Shown here: piece after piece, positions 18,247-26,688 of the stretch
How the letters are laid out: every line of letters begins with the position of its first letter
Numbering within the stretch: the first letter of the stretch is position 1
From: CAVRTM01 sp963724015
Lineage (GTDB): Bacteria > Actinomycetota > Actinomycetes > Actinomycetales > Dermatophilaceae
Direction of reading: 5' to 3'
NCBI GenBank assembly: GCA_963724015.1
Contig: CAVRTM010000012.1
Span: 62,001 to 126,000, forward strand
DNA length: 64,000 bases
Notes under the pieces: generated by a model
Database searches by the model: none
The model's input: the letters and a program-made list of their open reading frames with translations, nothing else
What the model was told of the DNA's origin: nothing
Translations under genes and position numbers: made by a program

Positions 18247-18975
18247 GTGCCCTCCCGCCCGTACGACGCCCGCCACCGCACGGGCCGCCGCGCCGCCGGC
18301 CGCTCCCGCCTGCTGACCGGCCTGGCGCTGCCCGCGACGGCGGCCCTGGTCCTGACGCTGACCACCACCGGCGCCACGGTGCCGGCCTCCCCCGTCGTAC
18401 GCCAGGCTCAGGCACAGGCACAGGAGGATGCCCGGGCGCAGGCCGAGCTCGCTGCCTCGCGGGCTGCCGCCGCGCAGCGGACGGCGATGGTCGCGGCACG
18501 GGTCGAGGCGGCGCAGCGGGCGGCGCGCGCGGCCCACCGCACGGCGCTCCAGGCCCGGCAGCGCGCCGCAGCCCTGGCCCGGGCGCGTGCCTGGCGGCTG
18601 CCGATCGCGCACTACACGCTGACCTCAGGGTTCGGTCACCGGTGGGGCCGGCTGCACGCGGGCAACGACTTCGCCGCCCCCATCGGCAGCCCGCCGGTCG
18701 CGATGTCGACCGGCACCGTGACCTTCGCCGGCGCCCAGTCCGGCTACGGCAACAAGGTCGAGATCCGCTACTGGGACGGGACCGTGTCCTTCTTCGGCCA
18801 CATGGACCGGGTCACCGCCCGCGTCGGCCAGAAGGTCGCACCGGGCACGGTGGTCGGCTACCCCGGCAACACCGGGCACTCGACCGGCCCGCACCTGCAC
18901 CTGGAGATCCACCCCCACGGTCGTGGGCCGGTGGACCCGCGGCCGTGGCTGCGGGGCCACGGCATGCGTCCGTAG
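18247..18975 (+). CDS. M23 family peptidase (lysostaphin-like peptidoglycan hydrolase)
   Basis: Exported cell-wall endopeptidase, 242 residues. An N-terminal signal-anchor (LLTGLALPATAALVLTLTTTG) is followed by an Ala/Gln/Arg-rich helical, probably coiled-coil segment (about 55-115). The LytM/M23 domain carries the zinc ligands in GRLHAGNDFAAPIG and GPHLHLEIHPHG, with the usual FFGHMDRV motif. GTG 18247 is the start. A hairpin follows 36 nt after the stop. Intact. Confidence 0.9.
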   Translation: MPSRPYDARHRTGRRAAGRSRLLTGLALPATAALVLTLTTTGATVPASPVVRQAQAQAQEDARAQAELAASRAAAAQRTAMVAARVEAAQRAARAAHRTALQARQRAAALARARAWRLPIAHYTLTSGFGHRWGRLHAGNDFAAPIGSPPVAMSTGTVTFAGAQSGYGNKVEIRYWDGTVSFFGHMDRVTARVGQKVAPGTVVGYPGNTGHSTGPHLHLEIHPHGRGPVDPRPWLRGHGMRP

Positions 18976-19011
18976 GCGTCCTCGCGCAGCACGTCGACAG
19001 CCTGGACGCCG

Positions 19012-19037
19012 ACGGCGCCGGTGACCACCGGCGCCGT
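19012..19037. terminator. Bidirectional hairpin between M23 and pcrA genes
   Basis: Perfect 11-bp stem (19012-19022 with 19027-19037) and 4-nt loop between convergent genes. Confidence 0.7.
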
Positions 19038-19045
19038 ACGCGCGG

Positions 19046-21435
19046 CTAGAGCTTCTCCAGCGGCGCGTAGCGCAGCAGCAGCCGCTTGACGCCGGTGTCG
19101 CCGCCGAAGTCGACGTGGGCCATCGACTTGTCGCCGTCACCCTCGACGCGCACGACGCTGCCGAGGCCGAAGGAGTCGTGCGAGACCCGGTCACCGGCCG
19201 CAAGCCTGATCACCGGCCGGTTGCCGGGCGAGCGCACGCCCGGGCGGCCGGCGAGGGTCGCCACGGCTGGGGTTGAGGACGGCCGGACGCCGGTGGACTC
19301 GGTGCGCTGCCAGTCGAGCAGCTCGACCGGGATCTCGTCGAGGAAGCGCGAGGCCGGGTTGTACTGCGGCTGCCCCCAGGCGGCGCGGACCACGGCGCGG
19401 GACAGGTGCAGCCGCTCGCGGGCGCGGGTGATGCCGACGTAGGCCAGCCGCCGCTCCTCCTCCAGCTCCTTGTTGTCGGCCAGGGCGCGCATGTGCGGGA
19501 ACGTGCCGTCCTCCATGCCGGTGAGGAAGACGACCGGGAACTCCAGGCCCTTGGCGGTGTGCAGCGTCATCAGCGTGACGACGCCGGCCTCCTCGGCCTC
19601 GCCGCCCTCGGGGATCTGGTCGGCGTCGGCCACCAGCGAGACCCGCTCGAGGAAGTCCTCCAGCGACCCCTCCGGCTCGGCCTCGTCGAACTCGCGGGCG
19701 ACCGCCACGAGCTCGGCGAGGTTCTCGACCCGGGTCTCGTCCTGGGGGTCCTGGCTCTTGCGCAGCTCCTCGAGGTAGCCGGTCTGCTCCACGACCGCCT
19801 CGAGCAGCCCGGCGACACCGGAGCCGCCCTCGTGGACCGTGCGCAGCGCCTCGAGCAGGGTGGTGAAGCCGGTGATCGCGGTGACCGACCGGGTCGCGAT
19901 GCCGGGGGCGTCGCCCGCCCGGCCGAGCGCCGCGACGAACGGGATCCGCTCGCGCTCGGCCAGCTGGGCGACGCAGGCCTCGGCCCGGTCGCCGATGCCG
20001 CGCTTGGGCACGTTGAGGATGCGGCGCAGGTTGACCGTGTCGGCCGGGTTGGAGATGACGCGCAGGTAGGCCAGCGCGTCCTTGACCTCGCGGCGCTCGT
20101 AGAACCGGGTGCCGCCGACGACCTTGTAGGGCAGGCCGACCCGCACGAACACCTCCTCGATGGCCCGGGACTGGGCGTTGGTGCGGTAGAAGACGGCCAC
20201 GTCCTTGGGCCTGACGCCGTGCTCGTCGCCCAGGGAGTCGATCTGGCGCGCCACGAACGCCGCCTCGTCGTGCTCGGAGTCGGCGACGTAGCCCACGATC
20301 CTGGCGCCGTCACCGGAGTCGGTCCACAGGTTCTTGGGCCGGCGTCCCTCGTTGCGCGAGATGACCGAGTTGGCCGCGCGCAGGATCGTCTGGGTCGAGC
20401 GGTAGTTCTGCTCGAGCAGGATCGTGCGGGCGTCGGGGTAGTCCTGCTCGAACTCCACGATGTTGCGGATCGTCGCGCCACGGAAGGCGTAGATCGACTG
20501 GTCGGCGTCGCCGACGACGGCCAGCTCGGCCGGGGGGACCTCGTGGGCGCGCGCCGCCGGAGTGGCCGACCAGCTCCTTGACCAGCTGGTACTGGGCGTG
20601 GTTGGTGTCCTGGTACTCGTCCACCATCACGTGCCGGAACCGGCGGTGGTAGTACTGGGCGACCTCGGGGAAGGCCTGCAGGATGTTGACCGTCATCATG
20701 ATCAGGTCGTCGAAGTCCAGGGCGTTGGCCTGCCGCAGCCGGCCCTGGTAGAGCCGGTAGGCCTCGGCGACCATCCGGTCGTGGTGGCTGGCCTCGCCCA
20801 GCGTGGAGGCGTAGGTCTCCTCGTCGATGAGCTCGTTCTTGAGGTTGGACACCTGCGCGGAGAACGACCGCGGCGGGTAGCGCTTGGGGTCGAGGTCGAG
20901 GTCGCGCATCACCATCGACATCAGCCGCTGGCTGTCGGCGGCGTCGTAGATGGAGAACGTGGACTTCAGCCCGACGTGGGCGGCCTCGCGGCGCAGGATC
21001 CGCACGCAGGCGGAGTGGAAGGTGGACACCCACATGGCCTTCGCCCGGCCGCCGACCAGCGCGGCGACGCGCTCGCGCATCTCGGCCGCGGCCTTGTTGG
21101 TGAAGGTGATCGCGAGGATCTGGCCCGGGGTGGGCGTCGCGCGCGGCGAGCAGGTAGGCGATGCGGTGGGCGAGCACCCGGGTCTTGCCGGAGCCGGCGC
21201 CGGCGACGATGAGCAGCGGCTCACCCTCGTGGGTGACCGCGGCGCGCTGCTGGGGGTTCAGCCCCTCGAGCAGCGCCTCGGGGTCGGCCGGCCGGCCGCC
21301 GCCGGGGCGGGAGGCGCCCTCGGGCGGCTCACCGCCGGCCTCGGCCCACGTCGGGACCCCTCGGGAGTCCACGTCGCCGCGCGCGGGCGGGGAGGTCAGG
21401 CCGGGCAGGGGAAGGTCATCGAAAAGGGCGCTCAT
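19046..21435 (-). CDS. pcrA: ATP-dependent DNA helicase PcrA/UvrD (frameshifted twice)
   Basis: 3'-5' SF1A helicase of repair and replication-fork maintenance. Walker A is AGAGSGKTRVLAHRIAYLL (about residue 80). After a +1 shift at about 21136-21150 come motif Ia (ITFTNKAAAEMRERV), STFHSACVRILR and the DEYQDTNHAQ Walker B. After a second +1 shift near 20547-20560 come GDADQSIYAFRGA, QNYRST, TLHTAKGLEFPVVFL and AYVGITRARERL, with the C-terminal Tudor-like tail GDRVSHDSFGLGSV. About 795 residues are expected. Motifs I-VI are all present, so the breaks are probably sequence errors. ATG 21435; TACCCT lies ten bases upstream. Confidence 0.93.
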
Positions 21436-21496
21436 CTCGGTCTCAAGGGTACGTGCTGGGCGCGACAGTGCTTGCTGCCTCGCTGCCGCTCACACC

Positions 21497-21502
21497 TACG
21501 CT
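21497..21502 (+). promoter_or_regulatory. -10 element, leaderless promoter of GNAT gene
   Basis: TACGCT, six bases, then ATG 21509. Confidence 0.5.
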
Positions 21503-21508
21503 CGGTCC

Positions 21509-22003
21509 ATGAGCACCGACCGCATCCGTCCCGCCGAGCCCCGCGACATCCCGGCCCTGCTCGGCCTCGTGCAGGAGCTGGCCGACTACGAGCGGGAGCC
21601 GGACGCCGTCGAGGCGACGCCGGAGCTGTTCGGCGCCACCCTCTTCCCCACCGACGGCGCGCCGACCGCGTGGGCGCACGTCGCCGAGGTCGACGGCCAG
21701 GTCGTCGGTATGGCGGTCTGGTACCTCACCTTCTCCACGTGGCTGGGCCGGCCGGGGATCTGGCTGGAGGACCTGTACGTGCAGCCGGCGCACCGGGGCA
21801 CCGGCCTCGGGCGCCGGCTGCTGACCACGCTGGCCCAGGTCTGCGTCGAGCGCGGCTACGGCCGGCTCGAGTGGTGGGTCCTGGACTGGAACGAGCCGTC
21901 GATCGGGTTCTACCGCAGCCTGGGCGCCCGCGCGGAGGACGAGTGGACGACGTACCGGCTGGACGGCCCGTCGCTGGACCGGCTGGCCGGATCGGCGGGG
22001 TGA
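21509..22003 (+). CDS. GNAT family N-acetyltransferase
   Basis: A 164-residue acetyltransferase of the diamine/spermidine-type (Rtt-like) GNAT branch: IRPAEPRDIPALLGLVQELADYERE at the N terminus, WLEDLYVQPAHRGTGLGRRLL as the acetyl-CoA loop, and ERGYGRLEWWVLDWNEPSIGFYRSLGA at the C terminus. The substrate is unknown, but the LEWWVLDWN motif is shared with thialysine/diamine acetyltransferases. The start is the leaderless ATG after TACGCT. It is divergent from pcrA. Intact. Confidence 0.88.
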   Translation: MSTDRIRPAEPRDIPALLGLVQELADYEREPDAVEATPELFGATLFPTDGAPTAWAHVAEVDGQVVGMAVWYLTFSTWLGRPGIWLEDLYVQPAHRGTGLGRRLLTTLAQVCVERGYGRLEWWVLDWNEPSIGFYRSLGARAEDEWTTYRLDGPSLDRLAGSAG

Positions 22004-22013
22004 GCGGCGGCCC

Positions 22014-22019
22014 TAGGCT
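22014..22019 (+). promoter_or_regulatory. -10 element, leaderless promoter of PIG-L deacetylase
   Basis: TAGGCT, six bases, then ATG 22026, just after the GNAT stop codon. Confidence 0.5.
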
Positions 22020-22025
22020 GGGCGC

Positions 22026-22778
22026 ATGACCGAGCCGAGCCCGATGTCCCGCCCGCAGCCCCTACCGGACAGCGAGGTCGAGCGCGCGCTGGTCGTCGTG
22101 GCGCACCCCGACGACGCGGACTACGGCGCGGCGGGCACCCTCGCCGCCTGGACCGACGCGGGCATCGAGGTGACGCTGCTGCTGTGCACCCGCGGTGAGC
22201 AGGGCGGCTTCGATGACACCCCGCGCGACCAGATGCCGGCGATCCGCGAGGCCGAGCAGCGGGCCGCGAGCGCGGTCGTCGGTGTGCAGGACGTCCGGTT
22301 CGTCGAGGGGCACAGCGACGGCTGGCTCGAGCCGGGCTGGGAGCTGCAGCGCGAGATCGTGCGGGTGCTGCGCGAGGTGCGCCCGCAGCGGGTGCTGACC
22401 CAGTCGCCCGAGCGGTGGTACGACCGGCTGCAGGCCTCCCACCCCGACCACCTCGCCGCCGGCGAGGCCACCGTCCGGGCGGTCTACCCGGCCTCGGAGA
22501 ACCGCTTCGCCTTCCCCGAGCTGATCGAGGAGGGCCTGGAGCCCTGGCACGTCGGCGAGCTGTGGCTGATGGCGCACCCGCAGATGGGCCACCCGGTCGA
22601 CATCACCGACACGTTCCCGCGCAAGGTCAAGGCGCTGCAGCAGCACACCTCCCAGACCGCGCACCTGGGCGACGGGCTGGAGACGATGCTGCGCGCCTGG
22701 GCCGTCGGCAACGCCGCCACGGCGGGTCTGGCTGAGGGGCGCCTGGCCGAGGCGTTCACCCTCAGCCGGCTGCGCTGA
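22026..22778 (+). CDS. PIG-L (LmbE) family deacetylase
   Basis: Zn-dependent N-deacetylase of the MshB/BshB/LmbE family, 250 residues. The metal motif AHPDDADYGAAGTLAAW (first His, Asp-Asp) and the second metal His in ASHPDHLAAGEATV are intact, with CTRGEQGG between. Family members remove acetyl from GlcNAc conjugates (mycothiol, GPI) or act as mycothiol S-conjugate amidases. Which applies cannot be settled here; it is not next to other mycothiol genes. It is followed by the DedA gene 22 nt downstream, possibly co-transcribed. Intact. Confidence 0.87.
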   Translation: MTEPSPMSRPQPLPDSEVERALVVVAHPDDADYGAAGTLAAWTDAGIEVTLLLCTRGEQGGFDDTPRDQMPAIREAEQRAASAVVGVQDVRFVEGHSDGWLEPGWELQREIVRVLREVRPQRVLTQSPERWYDRLQASHPDHLAAGEATVRAVYPASENRFAFPELIEEGLEPWHVGELWLMAHPQMGHPVDITDTFPRKVKALQQHTSQTAHLGDGLETMLRAWAVGNAATAGLAEGRLAEAFTLSRLR

Positions 22779-22800
22779 ACCGGGCGGGGAGGACCGCGGC

Positions 22801-23460
22801 GTGAACGTCGACGCGCTCCTGATGGCGGTGCCCCCGATGGTGGTCTACCTCGCGGTCGGGCTGGTCGTCGGCGTGGAGAGCATGGGCATCCCCCTGCCGG
22901 GGGAGGTGGTGCTGGTGTCGGCGGCACTGCTGTCCTCCCGGCAGGAGCTGGACGTCTCCCCCGCCGGGGTGGCCGCCGCCGCGGTCGTCGGTGCGGTCCT
23001 GGGCGACTCGGTCGGCTTCGCCGCCGGACGTCGTTTCGGCGACCGGCTCTTCACCGTCCTGGGCCGCCGGTTCCCCCGCCAGGTCAGCGCCGCGCACGTG
23101 TCATGGGCCGAGCACGTCTTCACGCGGTACGGCGTGCTGGCCGTGTTCTTCGGCCGGTTCATCGCCCTGCTGCGGATCTTCGCCGGGCCACTGGCCGGTG
23201 CGCTGCGGATGCCCTACCGGCGGTTCCTCGCGGCCAACGTCCTCGGCGCGCTGGTGTGGGCCGGCGGCACCACCGCGGCGGTCTACGCGCTCGGCACCGT
23301 CGCCGAGCGCTGGCTCCAGCGCTCGGCCTGGGCCGCCCTGCTCCTGGCGGCGGTCGTGGCCCTGGTGGCCGCCCGCACGATGCACCACCGGATAGAGCAG
23401 GCGGTCGCCGCCCACGCAGCGGCGACCGGGAACTCGGACGGGCCGCCGGCGCGGGCCTGA
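22801..23460 (+). CDS. DedA family membrane protein
   Basis: A 219-residue polytopic protein of the DedA/VTT family, proposed lipid scramblases or undecaprenyl-phosphate flippases. It contains the typical ESMGIPLPGEVVLVSAALL N-terminal re-entrant motif, GDSVGFAAGRRFGDRLF, and FFGRFIALLRIFAGPLAGALRMPYRRFLAAN with the conserved Arg-Arg/Gly pattern. GTG 22801 has GGGGAGGA directly upstream. Intact. It is convergent with the following unknown gene. Confidence 0.92.
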   Translation: MNVDALLMAVPPMVVYLAVGLVVGVESMGIPLPGEVVLVSAALLSSRQELDVSPAGVAAAAVVGAVLGDSVGFAAGRRFGDRLFTVLGRRFPRQVSAAHVSWAEHVFTRYGVLAVFFGRFIALLRIFAGPLAGALRMPYRRFLAANVLGALVWAGGTTAAVYALGTVAERWLQRSAWAALLLAAVVALVAARTMHHRIEQAVAAHAAATGNSDGPPARA

Positions 23461-23486
23461 CCGCTGTGCCGCCGTCGGCCGAGGGG

Positions 23487-23949
23487 TCAGCGGGATCGGC
23501 GGCGGAGGAACCACCACCACCACGGTCACGGCTGCAGCGCCGAGCCAGGCCCGCCGCGGACGGACCCGGGAGCGCACCGTGCCGCCCAGCACGGCCCGCC
23601 AGCCGGAGACGGGACCCGGCCGGACGACGCTGCTGCCGGTGACCCAGCGGCCGAGCCGCGAGCCGGGGGCGCCGAGGTGCAGCACCGGGCCGCGCGGTCC
23701 CTCGACGGTGGCGGTCAGGCCCGCGGCCGCCAGCTCGTCGGCCACCCGGCCGAGGGCGTGTGCGGGTCCGACGGAGCCGGCGCCGGCCTGGCGTGCGGCC
23801 AGCTGCAGCTCGCGCACGATCGGCACCGGGTCGTCGGCCCGCACCCGCACGTGCGTGCCGTCGGCGCTCACCGTGGCGAGGCGGCCGTCGACCGCGACCT
23901 CGAGGTCGGCGTGGAGCCGGACCGTCCCCACCCGGCGAGCCGTGGTCAC
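23487..23949 (-). CDS. Unknown protein with C-terminal membrane anchor (second gene of CarH-linked cassette; frameshifted at the end)
   Basis: About 153 residues, starting at GTG 23947-23949, two bases after the stop of the 77-residue gene. The soluble part reads TVRLHADLEVAVDGRLATVSADGTHVRVRADD and has LQLAARQAG and LADELAAAGLTATVEGPRG, suggestive of a small alpha/beta fold. It ends in a hydrophobic run AWLGAAAVTVVV and a basic WFLRRRSR tail, i.e. a single C-terminal anchor. The tail is reached only by a +1 correction in the CCACCACC repeat at 23511-23524; uncorrected, the frame runs deep into the DedA gene antisense, which is implausible. No family recognised. Confidence 0.6.
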
Positions 23950-23951
23950 GC

Positions 23952-24185
23952 TCAGCCCTTGCCCTCGGAGGTGGTGATGCGCAGGGTGCCGTTGAGCCGC
24001 CAGACCGCGCGCGGGGCGTCCGTGCCGGTCTCCCGCGGCACCTCCACCACCATGTCGACGAGCTCGTAGTTGATCGCCGCGCCCTTGCCGGTGAGGTAGG
24101 ACCACATCTCCTTGCCGAGGTCGGCGAAGCTCGTGGCCGTCTGGCCGTTGGACGCGCTGCGGGGGGTCTGCAGGGTGTCGGACAC
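23952..24185 (-). CDS. Unknown 77-residue protein (first gene of CarH-linked cassette)
   Basis: A small soluble acidic protein of 77 residues. The N terminus is polar and probably disordered (about residues 1-17); the rest, FADLGKEMWSYLTGKGAAINYELVDMVVEVP and VWRLNGTLRITTSEG, looks like a compact alpha/beta domain. It starts at GTG 24185 with AAGGAGA six bases upstream. Its promoter carries the same 19-nt operator as the MerR-B12 gene upstream (24254-24272), at nearly the same distance from the start codon. No function can be assigned. Confidence 0.65.
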   Translation of the reverse strand: MSDTLQTPRSASNGQTATSFADLGKEMWSYLTGKGAAINYELVDMVVEVPRETGTDAPRAVWRLNGTLRITTSEGKG

Positions 24186-24253
24186 GGTGGATCTCCTTGG
24201 TGATCGGGAGTCGTTCAGGTGCCCACAGGTCTAGCCGCCGCATCGCTGTGCCG

Positions 24254-24272
24254 GCAATGTGCACAGGTTTGC
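24254..24272. promoter_or_regulatory. Operator copy 1, upstream of the 77-residue gene
   Basis: gcaatgtgcacaggtttgc, matching copy 2 (25357-25375) at 18 of 19 positions and containing the palindrome TGTGCACA. It lies 69 nt before the start codon, abutting or overlapping a possible -35 (TTGCCG) with an 18-nt spacer to TAGACC. TGTGC recurs at 24247 and 24273, and CACAGGT again at 24224-24230. Confidence 0.65.
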
Positions 24273-24283
24273 TGTGCGGTCGG

Positions 24284-25292
24284 TCAGCGCGGGGCCACCT
24301 GCAGCACGGCCACCGCGCTGCCCAGGCTGCCCACCCGCCGCGCACCCGGCGGCACGTCCTCGGGGGACCATCCGGGACCACCGACCACGAGCACCAGGCG
24401 GGGCCGCATCTGCGGCAGACCCGCGAGGTCGACCGGTGGCCCTTCCGCCCGCTGCTTCCACACCAGCACTCCCGAGGCACGCAGTCGCCGGGTCGCCGAG
24501 GCGAGCGCCGACGCGGGCACCCGCGGGCCGAGCAGGCGCACCGGCACCCGCCGCTCCGCGAGTGCGACGGCCGCGATGTGCAGGGGCAGGACGTGCTCGT
24601 CCTCGGGAGCGCAGGCCAGCAGGACGCAGCGGCCGGGCACGGCCCGCAGCTGGCGGGCGCGGTGGGCCCGGAGCGCATCCGTCGTCGCCTCGCTCAGCAG
24701 GTGCTCGACGTCGACACCCTCGCCGGTCCGCTCCCAGCGCTCTCCCACGGCCACGAGGACGGGACGCAGCACCTCGTCCCAGGTGGCCACCGCGCCCCGT
24801 TCGACGAGCAGGTTGCCGAGGAGGTCTAGCACGGCGTCGGCGTCCAGCCTGCTGGCGGCCCGTGCCAGACCCCGGGCCTCGGGCGACGCTCCCGGCAGGG
24901 CCAGCGCGCGGCCACCGGCGCCGCCGGCGCGCCGCGGCCCAGCCGGACCTGGCCTCGACCCGACGGCAGCCGCCCCTCCGACCGCCTCACCCTCGACCGC
25001 CTGCCTCACCCGCGACTGTCCCCCGCGCGGCCGTCCGCTGCTGCGCCGGCACCCGGACGGCCACCTCCTCCAGCGGGGTCGACAGCACCGTCGCGGCGGC
25101 TTTCGCCGGCATGGCACCCTCGGCGACGAGCCGCTGCATCAGCACCAGCCGCGCACAGTCGACCTCGGTGTAGCGGCGGTGCCCGCCGGGGCTTCGGCCG
25201 CCCGGGGCGAGCCCGTAGCGACGCTCCCAGCTGCGCACGGTCTCCGGCGCGACCCCGAGGCGCGCGGCGACCGCGCCGACGGTCAGCACCAT
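24284..25292 (-). CDS. MerR-family regulator with B12-binding domains (CarH/LitR-like; one frameshift)
   Basis: A 335-residue regulator. An N-terminal MerR helix-turn-helix (TVGAVAARLGVAPETVRSWERRYG, GGHRRYTEVD) is followed, after a low-complexity linker, by a helical cobalamin-capping domain with ERWERTGEGVDVEHLL (W-x9-EH, residues about 186-197) and a B12-binding domain with EDEHVLPLHIAAVAL and RVPVRLLGPRVP. The two halves are joined by removing one base from CCCCC at 25020-25024. In light-sensing CarH the Trp is followed by His; here it is Glu, and the HxxG ligand motif reads HVLP, so light chemistry is uncertain. It probably represses its own promoter and that of the next two genes. Confidence 0.83.
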
Positions 25293-25356
25293 GCCGGCAC
25301 CTGTTCCGGCTCCAGGGAGCCCTCCTCTTCCATGAACCCATGATGCACCGCCGTCC

Positions 25357-25375
25357 GCATTGTGCACAGGTTTGC
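25357..25375. promoter_or_regulatory. Operator copy 2, upstream of the MerR-B12 gene
   Basis: gcattgtgcacaggtttgc, 65 nt before the MerR start codon, in the same orientation as copy 1. It is the only long repeat I noticed shared between two promoters of adjacent transcription units here, consistent with autoregulation. Confidence 0.65.
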
Positions 25376-25402
25376 GGCGGCACCATTTCTCCGGCGACCG
25401 CG

Positions 25403-25987
25403 TCAGCCGGACGTCCTGGCGAGCCACTCCCGAGCCAGGACGGCGTAGTCCATCTCGCTGCTCAGCTCGCCCTTCAACCACTCGTTCTCGATGAGGTGCG
25501 CCTCCAGGCGCACGCCGAGGCGCTCCAGCAGCCGCCGCGACGCGGTGTTGCGCGCGTCGACGCGCGCCACCACCCGCCGGGCGCCCAGGGTCCCGAAGGC
25601 CAGGTCCAGCAGCGCCCGGACCGCCTCCGTCGCATACCCCCGGCCGCCATGGGCCGGGGAGAAGATGTAGCCGACCTCGAGCGTCTCGTGCTCCAGCGAG
25701 CGCAGGGCCAGCATCACGTCACCGACCAGCAGCCCGTCCTCGGCGCGTGTCACGGCCAGCTCGAGGAGGTCACCCTCCCGTCGCAGCGCGGTGCTCGCGG
25801 TCTTGCGTTCGAGCACCGTCGCCACGGCGGCGCGGTTCCGCGGCGGGTAGGGCACGTAGCGCACCGCGTCCGGGTCGGAGTGGAAGACCAGCAGCGGCTC
25901 GAGGTCGTCGCGTCCGAACGGGCGCAGCACGAGCCGTCGGGTGCGCAGGGGCAGGTCAGGGACGACGGGCAGCTCCACGGCCGCCAT
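25403..25987 (-). CDS. GNAT family acetyltransferase, RimJ/RimL type
   Basis: A 194-residue acetyltransferase of the ribosomal-protein-alanine type: LRTRRLVLRPFGRDDLEPLLVFHSDPD at the N terminus, LEVGYIFSPAHGGRGYATEAVRALLDLAF as the acetyl-CoA loop, and VDARNTASRRLLERLGVRLEAHLIENEWLKGE near the end. Such proteins acetylate protein N termini, antibiotics or small amines; the substrate here is unknown. The start is ATG 25987. It lies between the MerR-B12 gene and the LiaR-like gene in the same direction. Intact. Confidence 0.88.
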   Translation of the reverse strand: MAAVELPVVPDLPLRTRRLVLRPFGRDDLEPLLVFHSDPDAVRYVPYPPRNRAAVATVLERKTASTALRREGDLLELAVTRAEDGLLVGDVMLALRSLEHETLEVGYIFSPAHGGRGYATEAVRALLDLAFGTLGARRVVARVDARNTASRRLLERLGVRLEAHLIENEWLKGELSSEMDYAVLAREWLARTSG

Positions 25988-26019
25988 CCTGACACCGCGG
26001 CCCTCGCCCCGCTCCCGGG

Positions 26020-26688
26020 TCAGAGCAGGCGGCGGCCGACGGCCCAGGCGGTGAGCTCGTGGCGGGAGGACAGCTGCAGCTTGCGCAGCACCGAGGAGAC
26101 GTGGGTCTCGACCGTCTTGATCGAGATGAACAGCTCCTTGGCCACCTCCTTGTACTGGTAGCCGCGGGCGATCAGCCGCATCACCTCGCGCTCGCGTGCG
26201 CTGAGCCGGTCGAGCTCCTCGTCCACCTCGGCGACCTCGCCCGCGGCGGCACCGAAGGCGTCCAGCACGAAGCCCGCCAGCCGGGGGCTGAAGACGGCGT
26301 CGCCGTCGGCCACCCGCCGGATCGCCGAGGTCAGGTCGGCGCCGCTGATCGTCTTGGTCACGTACCCACGCGCGCCGGCCCGGATGACCGCGATGACGTC
26401 TTCGGCCGCGTCGGACACCGACAGGGCCAGGAAGCGCACCGGCGCACCTGCCGGCGTCGTGATCCCGCGCGAGCCGCTGATCACGTCGCTGCCGCCGTTG
26501 CCGTTGCCGCCGGGCAGGTGCACGTCCAGCAGCACCACGTCCGGCCGGGTCCGCGCGACCACGTCCACCGCGGTGTCGACGTCCGGGGCCTCGCCGACGA
26601 CCTCCAGCGATGCGTCGAGCTCGGCCTTGACCCCCGACCGGAACATGCGGTGGTCGTCCACGAGGACGAGGCGGATCGGCTCGGTCAC
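26020..26688 (-). CDS. NarL/LuxR-family response regulator (LiaR-like)
   Basis: A 222-residue DNA-binding response regulator. The receiver domain has the acidic pair in LVLVDDHRMF, phosphoacceptor Asp in DVVLLDVHLPGG (about residue 55) and the Lys in GYVTKTI. It carries an unusual Gly/Asn/Ser-rich insertion (GGNGNGGSDVISGSRGITT) after the phosphorylation loop. The C-terminal LuxR helix-turn-helix is LSAREREVMRLIARGYQYKEVAKELFISIKTVETH. GTG 26688 overlaps the kinase stop (GTGA), so the pair is translationally coupled. Probable target: the direct repeats at 28225-28254. Confidence 0.92.
   Translation of the reverse strand: MTEPIRLVLVDDHRMFRSGVKAELDASLEVVGEAPDVDTAVDVVARTRPDVVLLDVHLPGGNGNGGSDVISGSRGITTPAGAPVRFLALSVSDAAEDVIAVIRAGARGYVTKTISGADLTSAIRRVADGDAVFSPRLAGFVLDAFGAAAGEVAEVDEELDRLSAREREVMRLIARGYQYKEVAKELFISIKTVETHVSSVLRKLQLSSRHELTAWAVGRRLL

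Noticed and set aside
22026..22778. Assignment as MshB or mycothiol conjugate amidase
   Set aside because: Only the general PIG-L metal motifs are visible; there is no mycothiol gene context to justify a specific name.
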